This document shows, piece after piece, positions 1 to 12,075 of a stretch of DNA of 64,000 nt. Origin of the DNA: Niebla homalea (Eukaryota; Ascomycota; Lecanoromycetes; Lecanorales; Ramalinaceae); assembly GCA_019925105.1 (NCBI GenBank), contig JAHGAU010000020.1:62001-126000 (forward strand), in the 5' to 3' direction. Numbering within the stretch: the stretch's first letter is position 1; each line of letters starts with the position of its first letter. The translations under genes and the position numbers were made by a program. The notes beneath the pieces are model-generated. The model saw nothing but the letters and a program-made list of their open reading frames with translations, was not told the origin of the DNA and did no database searches.

Positions 1-480
1 GGTGATTTAACTAATAAGGATGGATTCAAGGGTAATATACTTAATTTAAGTATAAATTTATTGATAAGGTCTTTAAGTATTATAGATGGTTATACTTTTA
101 ATAGCAATACTTTAACTAAGGGCATTAATTTAATAAGAGATTTAAAAAGTATAAATCTTATATAAAGGTTATAAATTATAAGGTAGGATTTAGATAAGAA
201 GCAGTTAGTTAAGGTATTAATAATAAAATCCTGGATCTTATAAGTAAGGTTTAAGCTATTAAGAAAGGTAATCTAATTAATTTAAGAGCTTATAAATATA
301 ATAGTAATAAGGATGGAGATAAGGCCGAGTTTGATAAAGCTCGTAATAAAGGTATTGCGAGAATATAAGATATTTAATTAAAGACTCCGCTTAATAATAA
401 GGGATTAAATAGATAAGCTATAACGTAGTTACCTTAACTTAAGGCAATAAAGGTTATACTTAATCTGTAAGAACGTATGG
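1..480 (+). pseudogene. Degenerate coding-like repeat fragment, family unknown
   Basis: From base 1 a frame runs open for about 55 codons, reading GDLTNKDGFKGNILNLSINL and later RSLSIIDGYTFNSNTLT, then becomes interrupted by TAA/TAG. A second patch near 308-370 reads SNKDGDKAEFDKARNKGIAR in another frame. The stretch at about 60-130 is similar to the minus strand of 58080-58210, which reads RSLNIINGNTFNINTLT, so two diverged copies of one sequence lie at the two ends of the window. I do not recognise the protein family. The fragment is cut by the left window edge, and it is less AT-biased than what follows. Confidence 0.4.
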
Positions 481-510
481 ACCCTATATTATTATTATTA
501 TTTTTACTCC

Positions 511-630
511 CTTAACCGGTACGGTATAAGACGGGATTTAATTATGGTCTTCTTATACCGGCCGGTACGGTATAGAGGTATTTCCCGTTCCCGTACCGTC
601 CCTATACCGGCGGTATAAGACCGGGAAATA
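511..630. repeat. GC-rich cluster of direct and inverted repeats
   Basis: In a surrounding of roughly 80% A+T this block is GC-rich and internally repetitive. CGGTATAAGAC occurs in direct orientation near 521 and 611, its inverse CTTATACCG lies near 552, and CCGGTACGGTATA occurs near 516 and 561. Arms TTTCCCG (about 581) and CGGGAAA (about 622) could close a hairpin of about 50 bp. It could be the remnant of a miniature inverted-repeat element, an LTR fragment or a structured non-coding sequence. No target duplication was found. Confidence 0.5.
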
Positions 631-3600
631 CTAAGAAACCGTTATTTATTATTAATATATTAATAAGCAAGATTTAATTAATTAGTCAATGGTTATAAGT
701 CGAGAATTATTACTTAATAATATAGCGTTATACCGTATTTATTATTATACTTATTAATATACTTATTATTATGCTTATTATTATATCTATCGTTATATTC
801 CTTTTAAATTATAATATAACGTTAATAAAAAGCCGCCTTATATTACCGTGTATTAATTATTATACTTATTATTATGCTTATTTTAATCGTAATTTAATAC
901 TATATAAGAAGCCGCCTTTTTTATAAGTATTTTTAATTATTTATACTTAAATTAATAAAAATTAATTCTACGATTAAGCTAAGTATTAAATAAATAGGAT
1001 ATTAAATATTCTTAATAATAACTTAATATATCCTTCGGTTAAATATTAAATTTATTAATTATTAAATTTAAATATATTCTTAATTAATTATAAATCCTTC
1101 TATATAATAATAACGCGCTTTATATAGATATAAGTTAAATTAATAACTTTTATAATAGTATTAACTTTATATTACTTAAGTCTAAATATATTATTATATA
1201 TTTAAAATACGAAACAAAGTAAACCTTATTATTTTTTAAAAAGTAATTAAAGTAACGGATTAAAAGCGTATATCCTAGCTTAAGGGGCTAATATATATAA
1301 TCTTTTTAACTAAACGAAAAAAGGGTATTTTCTCAATTAAGAAATTTATACTTTTTTAATATTTCTTAATCTTAAATAATACTTTAATTAAAGGAATTAT
1401 ATTAATATTAACGTTTATATAAATATTCTTAATTATAACTTATTACTTTATTCAAAAAATGGTTTACGCTTAATATAAGGTACCCTTATATTATAGCTTA
1501 TATTTATTATCGGTATAGTATCAAAGATTATCTTTTTATTTATAAATTTATAATACGCTTTTTAAATAAGGTTCTTTTTAAGGACCTTATTATTAATTAA
1601 CCTTTTCGTTATTTAGTTAATATATATTATTTCGTAAACTATAATATGATTTAAATTAAAAGTAATAAAATAGAATATAATAAGTAATATATTTTAAATA
1701 GAAAACAAAGTAAACGTTAAGGGGAGAAACTATTAATTTATATAATTATTTAATAAATTTTAACCCTATATAAATCTATGCCCTTTTTAACTTAATATGA
1801 AGAGATATAATTTATCTTAATCCTTTTAAAAAAAGATAACGTAATATAAGAGAATAAAAATAATTATTTAACTTAATTTTAATAAGTACGCGGCCCTTTA
1901 TACTTATTATTATATTTATCCTTATTGTAAAATAATATTAATAATTACCCGTAAATTTATATTAAATTAAGTTTAGTTTAACTTAACGCGAATTTTTTTA
2001 AATATATAATTATATAAAAATAATATTAAATTATTAAAATATTAAGAAAGGATAATATATTAAATTTAATTATTAATTAAATTATTTATATTAATCTTTA
2101 TAATAATCGTATACGTTTTATTATAGCCTTAGAAATTAAGCTTAAAGGGGTTTCCCGATTAAGTTTAACGGAAAATTTCACTTATATATTTATTAAAATA
2201 CCTATTAATAATTTTTCTTTTTTTAATTGATATTTTTATTCATTCTTTATAATAATACGCACTTATAACGATAAATAACTTTAATAAGTAGAATAAGCAT
2301 ATGATTAATATAAGAATAATCTTAAATATCAATAATATATTAATTAAAAATAAAAAAATCGAATTAAATAATAATTTTAATAAATTCTTTTAATTTAATT
2401 TATTAAATATAGATAAGGACTTCAATACTTAATTTACCGTTTCCGAAGAAGATATTATATAGAATTCTTTATAACGTAATATATACGGTCGTAAACGGGG
2501 TAAGTAATTAAGTAAATATAAAGCCTTAAAAGACTTATTATAAAATCTTAATATTATTAAATTCCGTAATCGAATAACCTCCTTTTACCCTCTTAAATAA
2601 AAACCTTAAAAAAGCTAAATACTAATAATATTAATAATATTACTTATTATTTATGGAAGCTTAAAATAATAATAAAATATAGAAATATTAATAAAGGTCG
2701 GAAAATAAAATTAAAGAAAATTAAAAAAGAAAATATTATTATATATTAATATACTATAATTATATTAATCTTTATACTTATCTAATTAATAATAATATTA
2801 TTTTAATAAAGGTTTATACGTATATTTTTATTAAAAAAATAACTTAAATATAAATAATATTAAGAAATTAAAGGTAATTAAGGATAATAAGAACTTATTA
2901 TAATATAATTTAAATATAAAAGAAATTAAATAAAGTATAAGTTCTTAATTTATTTATAATTTATTTAATTTCGTTTTTATTTAATTTTAATATTTTAAAT
3001 TTAAATTTTATAACTTTCTTAAAATAAATTATAATTTAAAAAATAAATAAATATTTTAATATAAGTTTAAATTAACTTATTAATATAAGTTAAAAGTCTT
3101 ATATTATTTCGTACTATAATTATAAGATAATTTAATTTAAAGCTATTTATAAAATTAAATAATAATAAATAAATAGTTTATAACTTAAGATAAAATAAAT
3201 AAGGGTTTATAATTATCCGATTATCTATATTAACCTATATATAATAAGGAAAATGTATTTTTTACTTTAATTTATTATAAATATTATTATATTAATCGAT
3301 CTTAAGATTAATACTTTTTATATTAACTTTCCGTCCTTATATTATTATTTTATAAAGAAAAAATATATAGTTTGATAAAATAAAGTAATTTATATTAAAA
3401 GCCGGGAATTCTTTAATCTTAAGGATTTTTATTAAGTAATATTACCCGGTTTTATATATTAATAAAACGATTATAATTTTAATAAGTAAAATTAAAACTT
3501 ATTAATAAACGTTATTACTATTAAGGAAGTATATAATTTAATTATTTTTAATTTTAATAATTCTATACTTAAAAGTTTTAAACGGATTATTCTTATTATA

Positions 3601-4478
3601 AATAAATTAACGATATTATTAAAAAGCTCTTTTTTATATAATAAATAATAAATATAAAATTCTTATAAAGAAAGTAAATATAATAATTAATATAAAGATT
3701 ATTATAATAAATTTTAATATTAAATTTTAATAAATCAAATTCTTAATAATACGTTTTATTCCTATATTAATTTCTTAATTTAATATTTAGATAATTCCTT
3801 ATTTTTAATTAATTAATTTTAACTTATATTATATAAATTATAATTCAACCCTTAAATATAAAATATTTACTTTTAAGTATTTAAATTAATTATATATTCT
3901 TTTATATTAATATTATCCTCTATATATATATAATATAAAGAAGGAATATTAAATTCCTATTATTAATTGAATTATAAAAAACGGAATAATAAAGTTTTCT
4001 TACGTTAAAACTTATTAATAAGGAAATACTCTGTAATTTCTTATAATACCTTTATTCCTTAAGATTAAAATTTAAACGCCTTTTTATTTATTATCTTTTC
4101 AATATTTTCCTTAATAAGCTATATAAATTATATCTTCGATATTAATAAGTTTAAGGTTTTTTAATATCGACGGATTTCGTATAATACGTGATTTATCTTT
4201 AATTAATATTTTAATTTTTTATCTTAAAATATAATTATACGTTTTACTTTAAGTTTACGGATAATACGTTACTTTAATATTATTTTTTAAGGGATTTTTT
4301 TATAATCTTTCTATAAGCTCCTTATTTTCTATCTTAAAAGTCTTATTTCCGTAAGCTCGTATTTTAAGGGGTATAATTAAAATAAAATCGTATAAAGTCG
4401 AGAATAATTATTATAAGTTTATTAAATTATTAAAGTAAAAAGTTTAAAAATATATTAATGAAAATTAAGATAATAAAT
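631..4478. other. Unassigned AT-rich, RIP-like mutated DNA
   Basis: About 3.8 kb of very AT-rich sequence in which I cannot name an element. Short frames interrupted only by TAA/TAG occur at 2412-2623 (+) and, less convincingly, on the minus strand between about 3950 and 4440. The overall base composition and TpA excess match the identified transposons, so it is most likely further degraded repeat. No LTR, terminal inverted repeat or LINE tail was found here. Confidence 0.5.
2412..2623 (+). pseudogene. Short coding-like remnant, family unknown
   Basis: One plus-strand frame of about 70 codons has only TAA/TAG interruptions, at positions where CAA/CAG is plausible. It reads basic and polar residues such as FTVSEEDII, NIYGRKRGK, LSKYKALKDLL and FRNRITSFYPLK. 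The residue composition is more protein-like than the Lys/Ile/Leu/Asn mixture that random AT-rich DNA gives here. It probably belongs to a degraded transposon, but no catalytic motif identifies the class. Confidence 0.3.
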
Positions 4479-4802
4479 TAATTATTAGCAGTTAGCGCCA
4501 TCTCTACGCCGGCGTTATAGTAATACGCTATACTACTACGCTAAGGTAGGCCGAAGGGCCTTAATAATGGCCTTAACATACGTTATTCATAAGCTATAGC
4601 TTAACTAGCGTAAAGCGGAATAGTTATCGTTTTTACCTTAAGTAAAAACTATACTTTAATTCTTTTTAAGTTCCTTAAGAATTAGTCTTATTATTAATTT
4701 ACATATTAAAGTAATACCTAAGTATTTAACCCGTAACGTTACGTTTTTAATATTTATTTTTATTGATTTTACCGGTATACCGTTAACGGAGTTAATTTAA
4801 TA
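4479..4802 (+). repeat. 5' LTR of Gypsy-1
   Basis: About 324 bp, aligned with 11739-12075 by eye. Shared landmarks are a CGCCGGCG-like block near 4508, GTAATACGYTATACTAYTACG, and a CTTTTTAAGTTCCTTAAG block near 4664. Most differences between copies are C/T or G/A. The 5' copy lacks 13 bp (AAAAGTTTCAATA) that the 3' copy has near 11827. The ends read TA...TA, as expected for TG...CA after RIP-type transitions. Confidence 0.8.
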
Positions 4803-6660
4803 TTTTAATTCTTCTTCCTTATTAAAGAAAAGGCCCGACGTTACCGTTATAATAAATACTTAATTAACTTAACGAACCTTAAAATAAAAATATAATATTT
4901 ACTTTTTAACTAAGAATCCTTTTATTATAATTAAGTAAATCGTAATAACGGAACTCCGTTATAATATTATAGCTTAATAAGCTTAACTTCTAGAATTATA
5001 GTTTAAAGTTAATTAGCTTAAGGTTAAAAATATACTTATTAAGAGTATATATTTAGCCGCGTTAATACGTAATATAAAGGTTTATACTCCGGGACTTTTC
5101 CCTGCGTTAATCTTATTATAAAGCTTTATACCGGTAATATATCGTTAATAGGCTTTATTAAATTTAAGTTTTATTAAAATAAATTTAAGAATAAATATTG
5201 AACATGATTTATTAATTTAAAAAGATAATTCTTATTTTATCTTAAGTATTTCCTTACCGAAGGAAAAAAAGTATTTTTTTATTTAAAATTTATCTTTTAT
5301 AAAATACTTGATTTATCGGACGAAAAAATTAATAGAATAAATTATTAAAAGCTTAAGGATAAGCTTTTAAACTTAATAATTCATCCGGAGAATTATTAGC
5401 TTTCTTATTATAAGCATTTTTGAAATATTCAATAACGCTTTAATTAAAAAATAATATAATTTTATAATACTTTAAAGATTATAAAAAAATATTCATTATT
5501 ATTATTAAATAAGTTTTATACTTATATATTCTTTATAAAGCTTTTACCGGAACTTAAAATTAAAATCCTTAAAATTAATAAGGTATTTAAAACTTAAAAT
5601 AATATCGTAATAACGATAATTATATAAAAGAATAACCTAAAGCGTATTATTAATAATAATTAAAAAGTTAATAAAGGTAAATCCCTTAAAAATAGGGTAT
5701 TTAAATTTAATTTTAATAACTTAAAGCCGTCGTATATTTTTATTAAAAATAATTCTCATAATTAAAAGTATAAAATTATATTTAAAAACTCTAACGCCGC
5801 CCTTAAAGTAAATAAGAACGTCGAATATTATATATATTACGGAAAGGGCTATTCTATATCCGATTATCTTATTATTTAAAAAATGAAATTTCAATAATAA
5901 ACGTAAAATCCTATAAAAAGGATAATACGTTAAAAAACGATAAAGCTTTAATAACGCCTTAAAATCGGAATTAATAAAGAATTAATTAAAAATATATTTA
6001 ACTTTTATTATCAAAAGCTAAATGAGTTTTTAAGATAATCCTTAATTATTAAGTATATTAATTAATACCGGAGTTAAAATAAATTTAATTTTATAAATAT
6101 ATACGGTTTAATAAGATTTATAATTGACCTCTATTATTTTATTATAAGCGGTTTTCCTTAATAATAAATAAATCTTTTATTATAACGCTTATTAATTATA
6201 ATATTATTTAATTAATAATTAAGGATAATAAAAGTAATATAAAATACTCTTTTACGTTATTATTTAAGAGAATTTAAATGTAATATTTAATTTATTAACT
6301 TTATATACCTTATAAATAATGATCGATCCGGTAACGGATAAATAATATTTTAAAGTTAATTCTTATAAGTTATAAATTAATAATATTAATAACTTCAATT
6401 AAAGTTTAACGGAGATTAATAAGGTTTTTATAATTATTTATATAAATATAATAACGGAATACTTAAAAGTATTATAAATCCCTTAAAGTAATTTAACGTA
6501 TATAAGTATTATAAAAGACTTTATTAACTTAAGCATCTTAAAAAAATTAAGTAAATATATAAATATCTTTTTTAATAATATAGTTGATATTTTATTTAAA
6601 TTAAAATAAAAAGATTACGTTATTAACTTAAATAATAAGAAGTTATTATATAATTTTTTA
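4803..6660 (+). other. Gypsy-1 5' internal region (expected gag/protease), unrecognisable
   Basis: By position this stretch between the 5' LTR and the reverse transcriptase should hold gag and protease. Frames are broken every few codons and I see neither a zinc knuckle nor a protease D-S/T-G motif that I would defend. Gypsy-2 lacks this half entirely, so no second copy helps to read it. Confidence 0.4.
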
Positions 6661-7750
6661 TATAATTTATTTTGAGTAAAATTAACGGAGTTTTAATAAT
6701 ATTTAAAGGATATTATAATCCGGGATTAAATTTATTACTTAACGTTATTTATAAGCGCCCCCACCTTTTTTATATTTAAGATGGACGGTAGCTTATATTT
6801 TTATATTAATTACTATAAGTTAAATATAATTATAATTCAAAATTAATATTTATTATTTTTAATTATTAAGATTTTTAACTAATTAAATAACTTTAAACGG
6901 TTTATTAAGTTAAACCTTAAGGATACTTATTATCGGTTATAAATTAAGTTTAACGATAAGTAAAAAACGGCGTTCGATATACGTTATAATTATTTTAAGT
7001 ATTTTATTATACCGTTTAAGTCAATTAACGTTTTAATAACTTTTTAAGTTTACATTAATTATATTTTTACTAACTTTATTAATATAACTTATATAATTTA
7101 TTTAAATAATATTTTAGTATTTAAAAAGGATCCGGCGGATTATTAATGTTATATTTAATAAATCCTCAAGTAATTTTATTAGTTTTAACTTTATACTAAC
7201 CTTTAAAAGTATTAATCTAATATTATTTAAGTAAAGTTCTTAAAGTTTATCGTTTCTATTAAAAGGATTTAAATAAATTAAAAGCGTATTTAGACTATTA
7301 AGGATTAATTTACGTTAAAAACTTATTAAGAAATATAAATTTTTTTAGGTTTCATAAATTTTTAATTATTATTTTTATTATTAATACTTAAGGACAATTA
7401 AGCTTTTAATTAACTTACTTAAGAATAATAAGGAAGGGAAAAAGGTTAATTTATTAAAGTAAATTAATACGATTTATACGGCGTTTTACCGGCTTTATAA
7501 AACGTTTATTAATATATTATTATGCCGCTATTTTAAAATAAAAAGTATAAATAAAGATTAATATATCCAACTTTACTATTATAGGTATCTTATTTTAATA
7601 GTTTAAGGAGGATTATTAACGTTTAATTATATATTAATTTAAAAAAATAACCTTTATTGAATAAAATTATAAAACGTATGATTAAGAGCTCCTTATTATT
7701 ATTATAAGGTTTAAATAATAACAATATTATTTAAAAAGGAACCTTAAAGT
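6661..7750 (+). pseudogene. Gypsy-1 reverse transcriptase - RNase H remnant
   Basis: Translating through stops gives the Gypsy RT signature. KMDGSLYFYINYYKLN (near 6778) corresponds to the family block KKDGSLRxCVDYRxLN. LKDTYYRLQIKFNDKQKTAF (near 6930) corresponds to DLRxAYHxIRIxxGDEWKTAF, and YLNNILVF (near 7100) to YLDDILIYS, the catalytic D-D now reading N-N as expected from GAC/GAT to AAC/AAT changes. The RNase H region follows to about 7750. The same segment is present in Gypsy-2 at 41980-43060. The product would have copied retrotransposon RNA into DNA; it cannot be made from this copy. Confidence 0.85.
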
Positions 7751-7879
7751 TATTTAAATATAAATAAACTATAATAATCTTTAAAAGTTTATAAAGTAGC
7801 CGGCGTTAAGCCTACATTAAATTAAATAAGTTTTAAAACTTATTAACTATAACTTTAAAATATTTTATCGTTAAAATAA

Positions 7880-9560
7880 AATAAACTTTATTAATCTTTT
7901 ATTGAAACGTATAAATTATAAAAGAATCTTACCTTTAAATATTACTTTATTATTTATGTTATAAAATAAGATTATATTATAATCCGATAATTCGATAAAA
8001 CGTTAATAAACGGTGGCTATTAACTATTAATTATTATTCACTTTAAAAAGTATTTAAACTATTATTATATAAAAAGAGATTTAATAATTACTTAAAAAAC
8101 CTTATAAGGAATTTAAATTAATTAAGTTACTTATTAAAGATTTATAAGTTAATAATATATGTATATATAAAATTAAGGACGATAATATAATATTAATACG
8201 TTTTTATTGAAATCATAATAATACTTAAAAATTTAATCCGAATAACCCTATTACTTATAAGGGCTATATATATATCCCCCGGAATAAAGCGGTTAAGGAA
8301 AAACTAATTAATAAGTATTATAATAACCCGTTAATAAGCTATTTTAAACCTAAAAAAACTTATAAGCTTTTAACCCGTAAATATTATTAAAATAGCTTAA
8401 AAGCTTAAATTAATAATTATATTTCAATATATAATACTTATTAAAGGATTAAAATATTATGTTATTGCCTTTATAACGAGCTTATTTTATTCTTTTAATT
8501 AATTATATCTTAAAAGGAACTTAATATAAATTTTATTATTAATTTATCTGTAAATAAAGTTAAAAATAATATTTATAATTCAATTTTAATAATTATAAAT
8601 AAGTATATAAAGATATATAAATACTTCCTTATTATAAAAGAAATTAATACCGCTATATTAACGGATTTCTTCTTTAAAAAAATCGTATTACGTTATAATA
8701 CGCCGGTTAAAATCGTAATTAATTAAGGGTTTTTATTTATAAGTAAATTCTAAGGATTAATATATTATTATATAAAGATAAAGTATAAATTAAGTATTAT
8801 TTTCTACCCATAAACGGATAGTTAAGTAGAACGTTAAGATTAAAGTTTCAAATAATATTTAAGGACATTTATTGACTTTAAATAAATGAATTAAGTAAAG
8901 TTATTTCTTTTAATTAAATTTATTAATATAAATTTAAAATATTTAATTTTAAATTATAGCTTTTTTATAATAATATATAATTGTAACCTAAATATTTACT
9001 TTAAACTTAAGGATAAGGTTATAAAAAAGAAATACTTATAATAAAAAATAAAGTTAAATTATTATATAAAATATAATTAATATTAACGGATTAATAATAT
9101 TATATAATTAAATTAACTTAAAAGATTTATAATAAGAAATATAAGTTAAAATTATATAACGTCGGTGAATTAATAATATTGAATATTAAAAACTTTAAAT
9201 TAAAATAACCGAATAAGAAGCTTACGCCTTGATTTATAAAACTTTTTAAAATTAATAATAAAATTAAGACGTAAACGTATTACTTTTTTTATTATTTATT
9301 AAATTTATTTTATTATTTATATTTCTCTTTTAAAGCTTTATTATATTTATGTTAACGATTAAATAATAAAAGCTATAATATAAGTACCCGAATTAATTAA
9401 TAATGAAAAAGAATAAATAATTAAAAAAATTACTAATAAAATTAAAAATTAAAAAAACGTTTAATATTAAATTAAATAAGCGAATTAAAACCTTAAATAT
9501 AATTAATAAATATTAAAGGTAAACTTAATGTACTTTTAAGAATTACGGGAATAAGATAAT
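7880..9560 (+). pseudogene. Gypsy-1 integrase remnant
   Basis: Read through TAA/TAG stops, the frame shows an HHCC-type N-terminal region (KYYNNPLISYFKPKKTYKLL near 8310, matching the family pattern HDNPxxGHxGxxKTxELL). The core domain follows (ILTDFFFKKIVLRYNTPVK near 8655), then YPQTDSQVERQDQSF near 8805, matching the strongly conserved YHPQTDGQTERxNQ block. A basic C-terminal part runs to about 9560. Integrase inserts the cDNA into the genome; this copy is inactivated. I did not see a clear chromodomain at its end. Confidence 0.85.
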
Positions 9561-9599
9561 AAGATAATACGGAATAAAAGGAAACGTAAATAAGGTTTT

Positions 9600-11738
9600 A
9601 ATATTATAATAATAGAAATTATATATATAATTAATTATTATATATATAATTAATATTATAGTTACTTAGCCTTTATATATTATCCTTCCGTAAGATTATT
9701 AAAGTCTAAACTTTAATTAATAACTTTACTTATTATAAGTATTATATACGCAGAAAAGTTAATATTATAAAAACGATTATCTTTATTATAATATTATAAT
9801 TAATATAAGTAACTTTAATAATAACCGTAATAATACCGAAAGCGAAAAAACGTAAGTATTAAATTATAAGTATTTAATACGTTATTAAATAAATAATATT
9901 AAGTAAATAAAAATAAAAAATTGAAGTCGTTTAAAATAATAAAAAATCGATAAGTATATTTATTAAGGTTACGTTAACGTATTAATAACTTTAATAATAT
10001 TATCCGTTATATTACTTTTAATAATATATAAATTATAAGTACTTAACGCTTAACGTTATTAACTTTAATATTTAACGTTAAACTTTAATAATATTAACAT
10101 ATAAAAATAAAAGAATAATTTATAGCTTGACGTTAACGTAAATTACCTTTTTTTTCGCTTTCTTTTATATATAAGTTAACGGTATTTAAAGTAAATATAA
10201 AGATATTATACTTTTCTTTTTTTCCTTTAATTTCGGATTAAAAATATTTCTTTAATATTATTTATTAATAAGGCTCCTTAATTCGATTTTAAGGTATTAT
10301 TTTTAAAAGTTAAAGTCGATTTTTTTAACGGTATTATTAAAGAGGATATAATTTCCTTTTCCCTTTTTTAAAATAAGTTAAAACTTAAATCTTCCTTCTT
10401 TTTTTTACGTTTTAAGTTACCGGATATTATAAGCCCGGGGTCTTATTTCTTTACCCTGAATATAAAGTTAAAAAATAAGGAATAATTCCCCGGTAAAGTT
10501 GACTTTTATAAAGGGCCCGGCCCTTTTATATTAAGCCGATTTAACTATTAAATATTAACGTTATTATATTATTATTAAATTATTATTTATTTATTTACTT
10601 TTTAAGCCTGATAATTTTTCTTTCCGCCGTTTTAATATAAGTAATAAACGCTTTTTTCTTAATTTAAAGGATTAATACCTTCTTTTTAACTTCTAAAGTA
10701 ACTTAACGGAGTATATATTCCGCTTAACCGGTAATAATTAATATTTAATTAATATTTAACCAGAAGGCTTTAAAATCCCGAAGGATTTTATTGCACTTTT
10801 ATACGTATTAAGCTTACGCCTTAATAAATTATGTATTAATCGATTAATTTTTATATATTTATTAAATTATCCGGAACTATAATTAATCCGGGAATTATAT
10901 ATATATTAAAGCGATAATAATATAACGGCATTAAAAATACTTACGGGGAGGTAACGGGAAGGGTATCGTTTATAGCGATACCGCGGATAAGGTAACGGGC
11001 TATATATATAACGTAATTTACCCTATAAAAAGCAAGTAAAATAAGGTATTATTATATACGTCGTTAATATATTATTTATATATCCGCCCGCGATACGTTA
11101 TTACTCTTAAGTAATACTATATTAAAAATAAAACTTATATATAATACCGAAAGGATAAATAAACGATAAACTATAAACGTAAATATAACGTTTATATAGT
11201 ATTAACGTTACTTACTATAATAATAATATAAATAATAAGGATATATAACTATATATATATTAACTTTTAAATATTAATATATATTTTTAATATATTATAC
11301 TTATATGCGATTAAGATTATTAAAAAGAAAAAAAGAAGTTTAAAATAAAATAAAAACCTTATTATATTTATATACGGGTTTTATAATAATATTTATTTTA
11401 TTATAGAGCAATAAATTAATAATAAAACCTTAAATAATTATTAATTAATATTATAAAAATTCTTTTCTTATTTATTTTTTCTTATTAAGTTTTATAAAAA
11501 GGTTTTCAATAAGCCTTATAAGTGACGTTAATTTATTATTAACGTAAAGTATCCTTATTATATTATTATTAAATAAATATTATTATATTTATATATATAC
11601 TTAAGAACTCTTTTCCTTTTACCCTTTTTTTATTAAGTTTAATAATAGATTTTTAATAAGCCTTATATTTAATTAATTTTACATTAACTTCTTAAATATA
11701 TATTTTATACTTTAGAAATTAATGTATAAAAAGGAAAA
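9600..11738 (+). other. Gypsy-1 long 3' internal region with possible antisense ORF
   Basis: This 2.1-kb stretch between integrase and 3' LTR is conserved in the two other copies (35577-37230 minus strand, 46876-50567 plus strand apart from insertions). It starts with a tandem AT-rich palindrome (ATTATATATATAATTA twice, about 9620-9657). On the minus strand around 10160-10440 a frame resembling the better-preserved one in Gypsy-3 (36400-36640) is seen, with LSFNLFQKREKEII in this copy. No sense-strand ORF is convincing. Confidence 0.55.
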
Positions 11739-12075
11739 TAATTATTAATAATTAACCTTATCTTTATACCGGCGTTATAATAATACGTTATATTATTACG
11801 TTAAGGTAAGCCGAAAGGCCTTAATAAAAAGTTTCAATAACGGCCTTAATATACGTTATTTATAAACTATAGCTTAACCGGCGTAAAGCAAAGTAACTAT
11901 CGCTTTTACCTTAAATAAAGGTTATATTCTAGTTCTTTTTAAGTTCCTTCAGAATTAATCTTATTATTAATCTATTTATTAAAGTAATACTTAAGTATCT
12001 AAACCGTAACGTTATATTTTCTATACCTACCTTTATTAGTCCGGCCGGCGTGCCGCCAGCGGCGTCAGTTTAATA
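11739..12075 (+). repeat. 3' LTR of Gypsy-1
   Basis: About 337 bp, preceded by a purine tract ending at 11738. Its last part is the least mutated of the family: it keeps CCGGCCGGCG, then TGCCGCCAGC, then GGCGTCAG around 12040-12068. The two other copies read A/T there, which fits RIP-type decay from this ancestral state. Confidence 0.8.

Larger units (their letters stand above)
4479..12075 (+). mobile_element. Gypsy-1: RIP-degraded Gypsy-type LTR retrotransposon
   Basis: A 7.6-kb element bounded by two related LTRs (4479-4802 and 11739-12075). The internal order is the Gypsy order: reverse transcriptase (from about 6661), RNase H, then zinc-binding integrase (about 8250-9100), all in the same direction and all broken by TAA/TAG. 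A purine-rich stretch (AAAAAGGAAAA, about 11729-11738) lies just before the 3' LTR. About 2.1 kb between integrase and 3' LTR is unusually long for a non-coding tail. Two further copies of the family occur at 35577-38386 (minus strand) and 41967-56723 (plus strand). The 5 bases flanking each side (TAAAT and TTAAC) do not match, so this LTR pair may not be the product of a single simple insertion. Confidence 0.85.
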
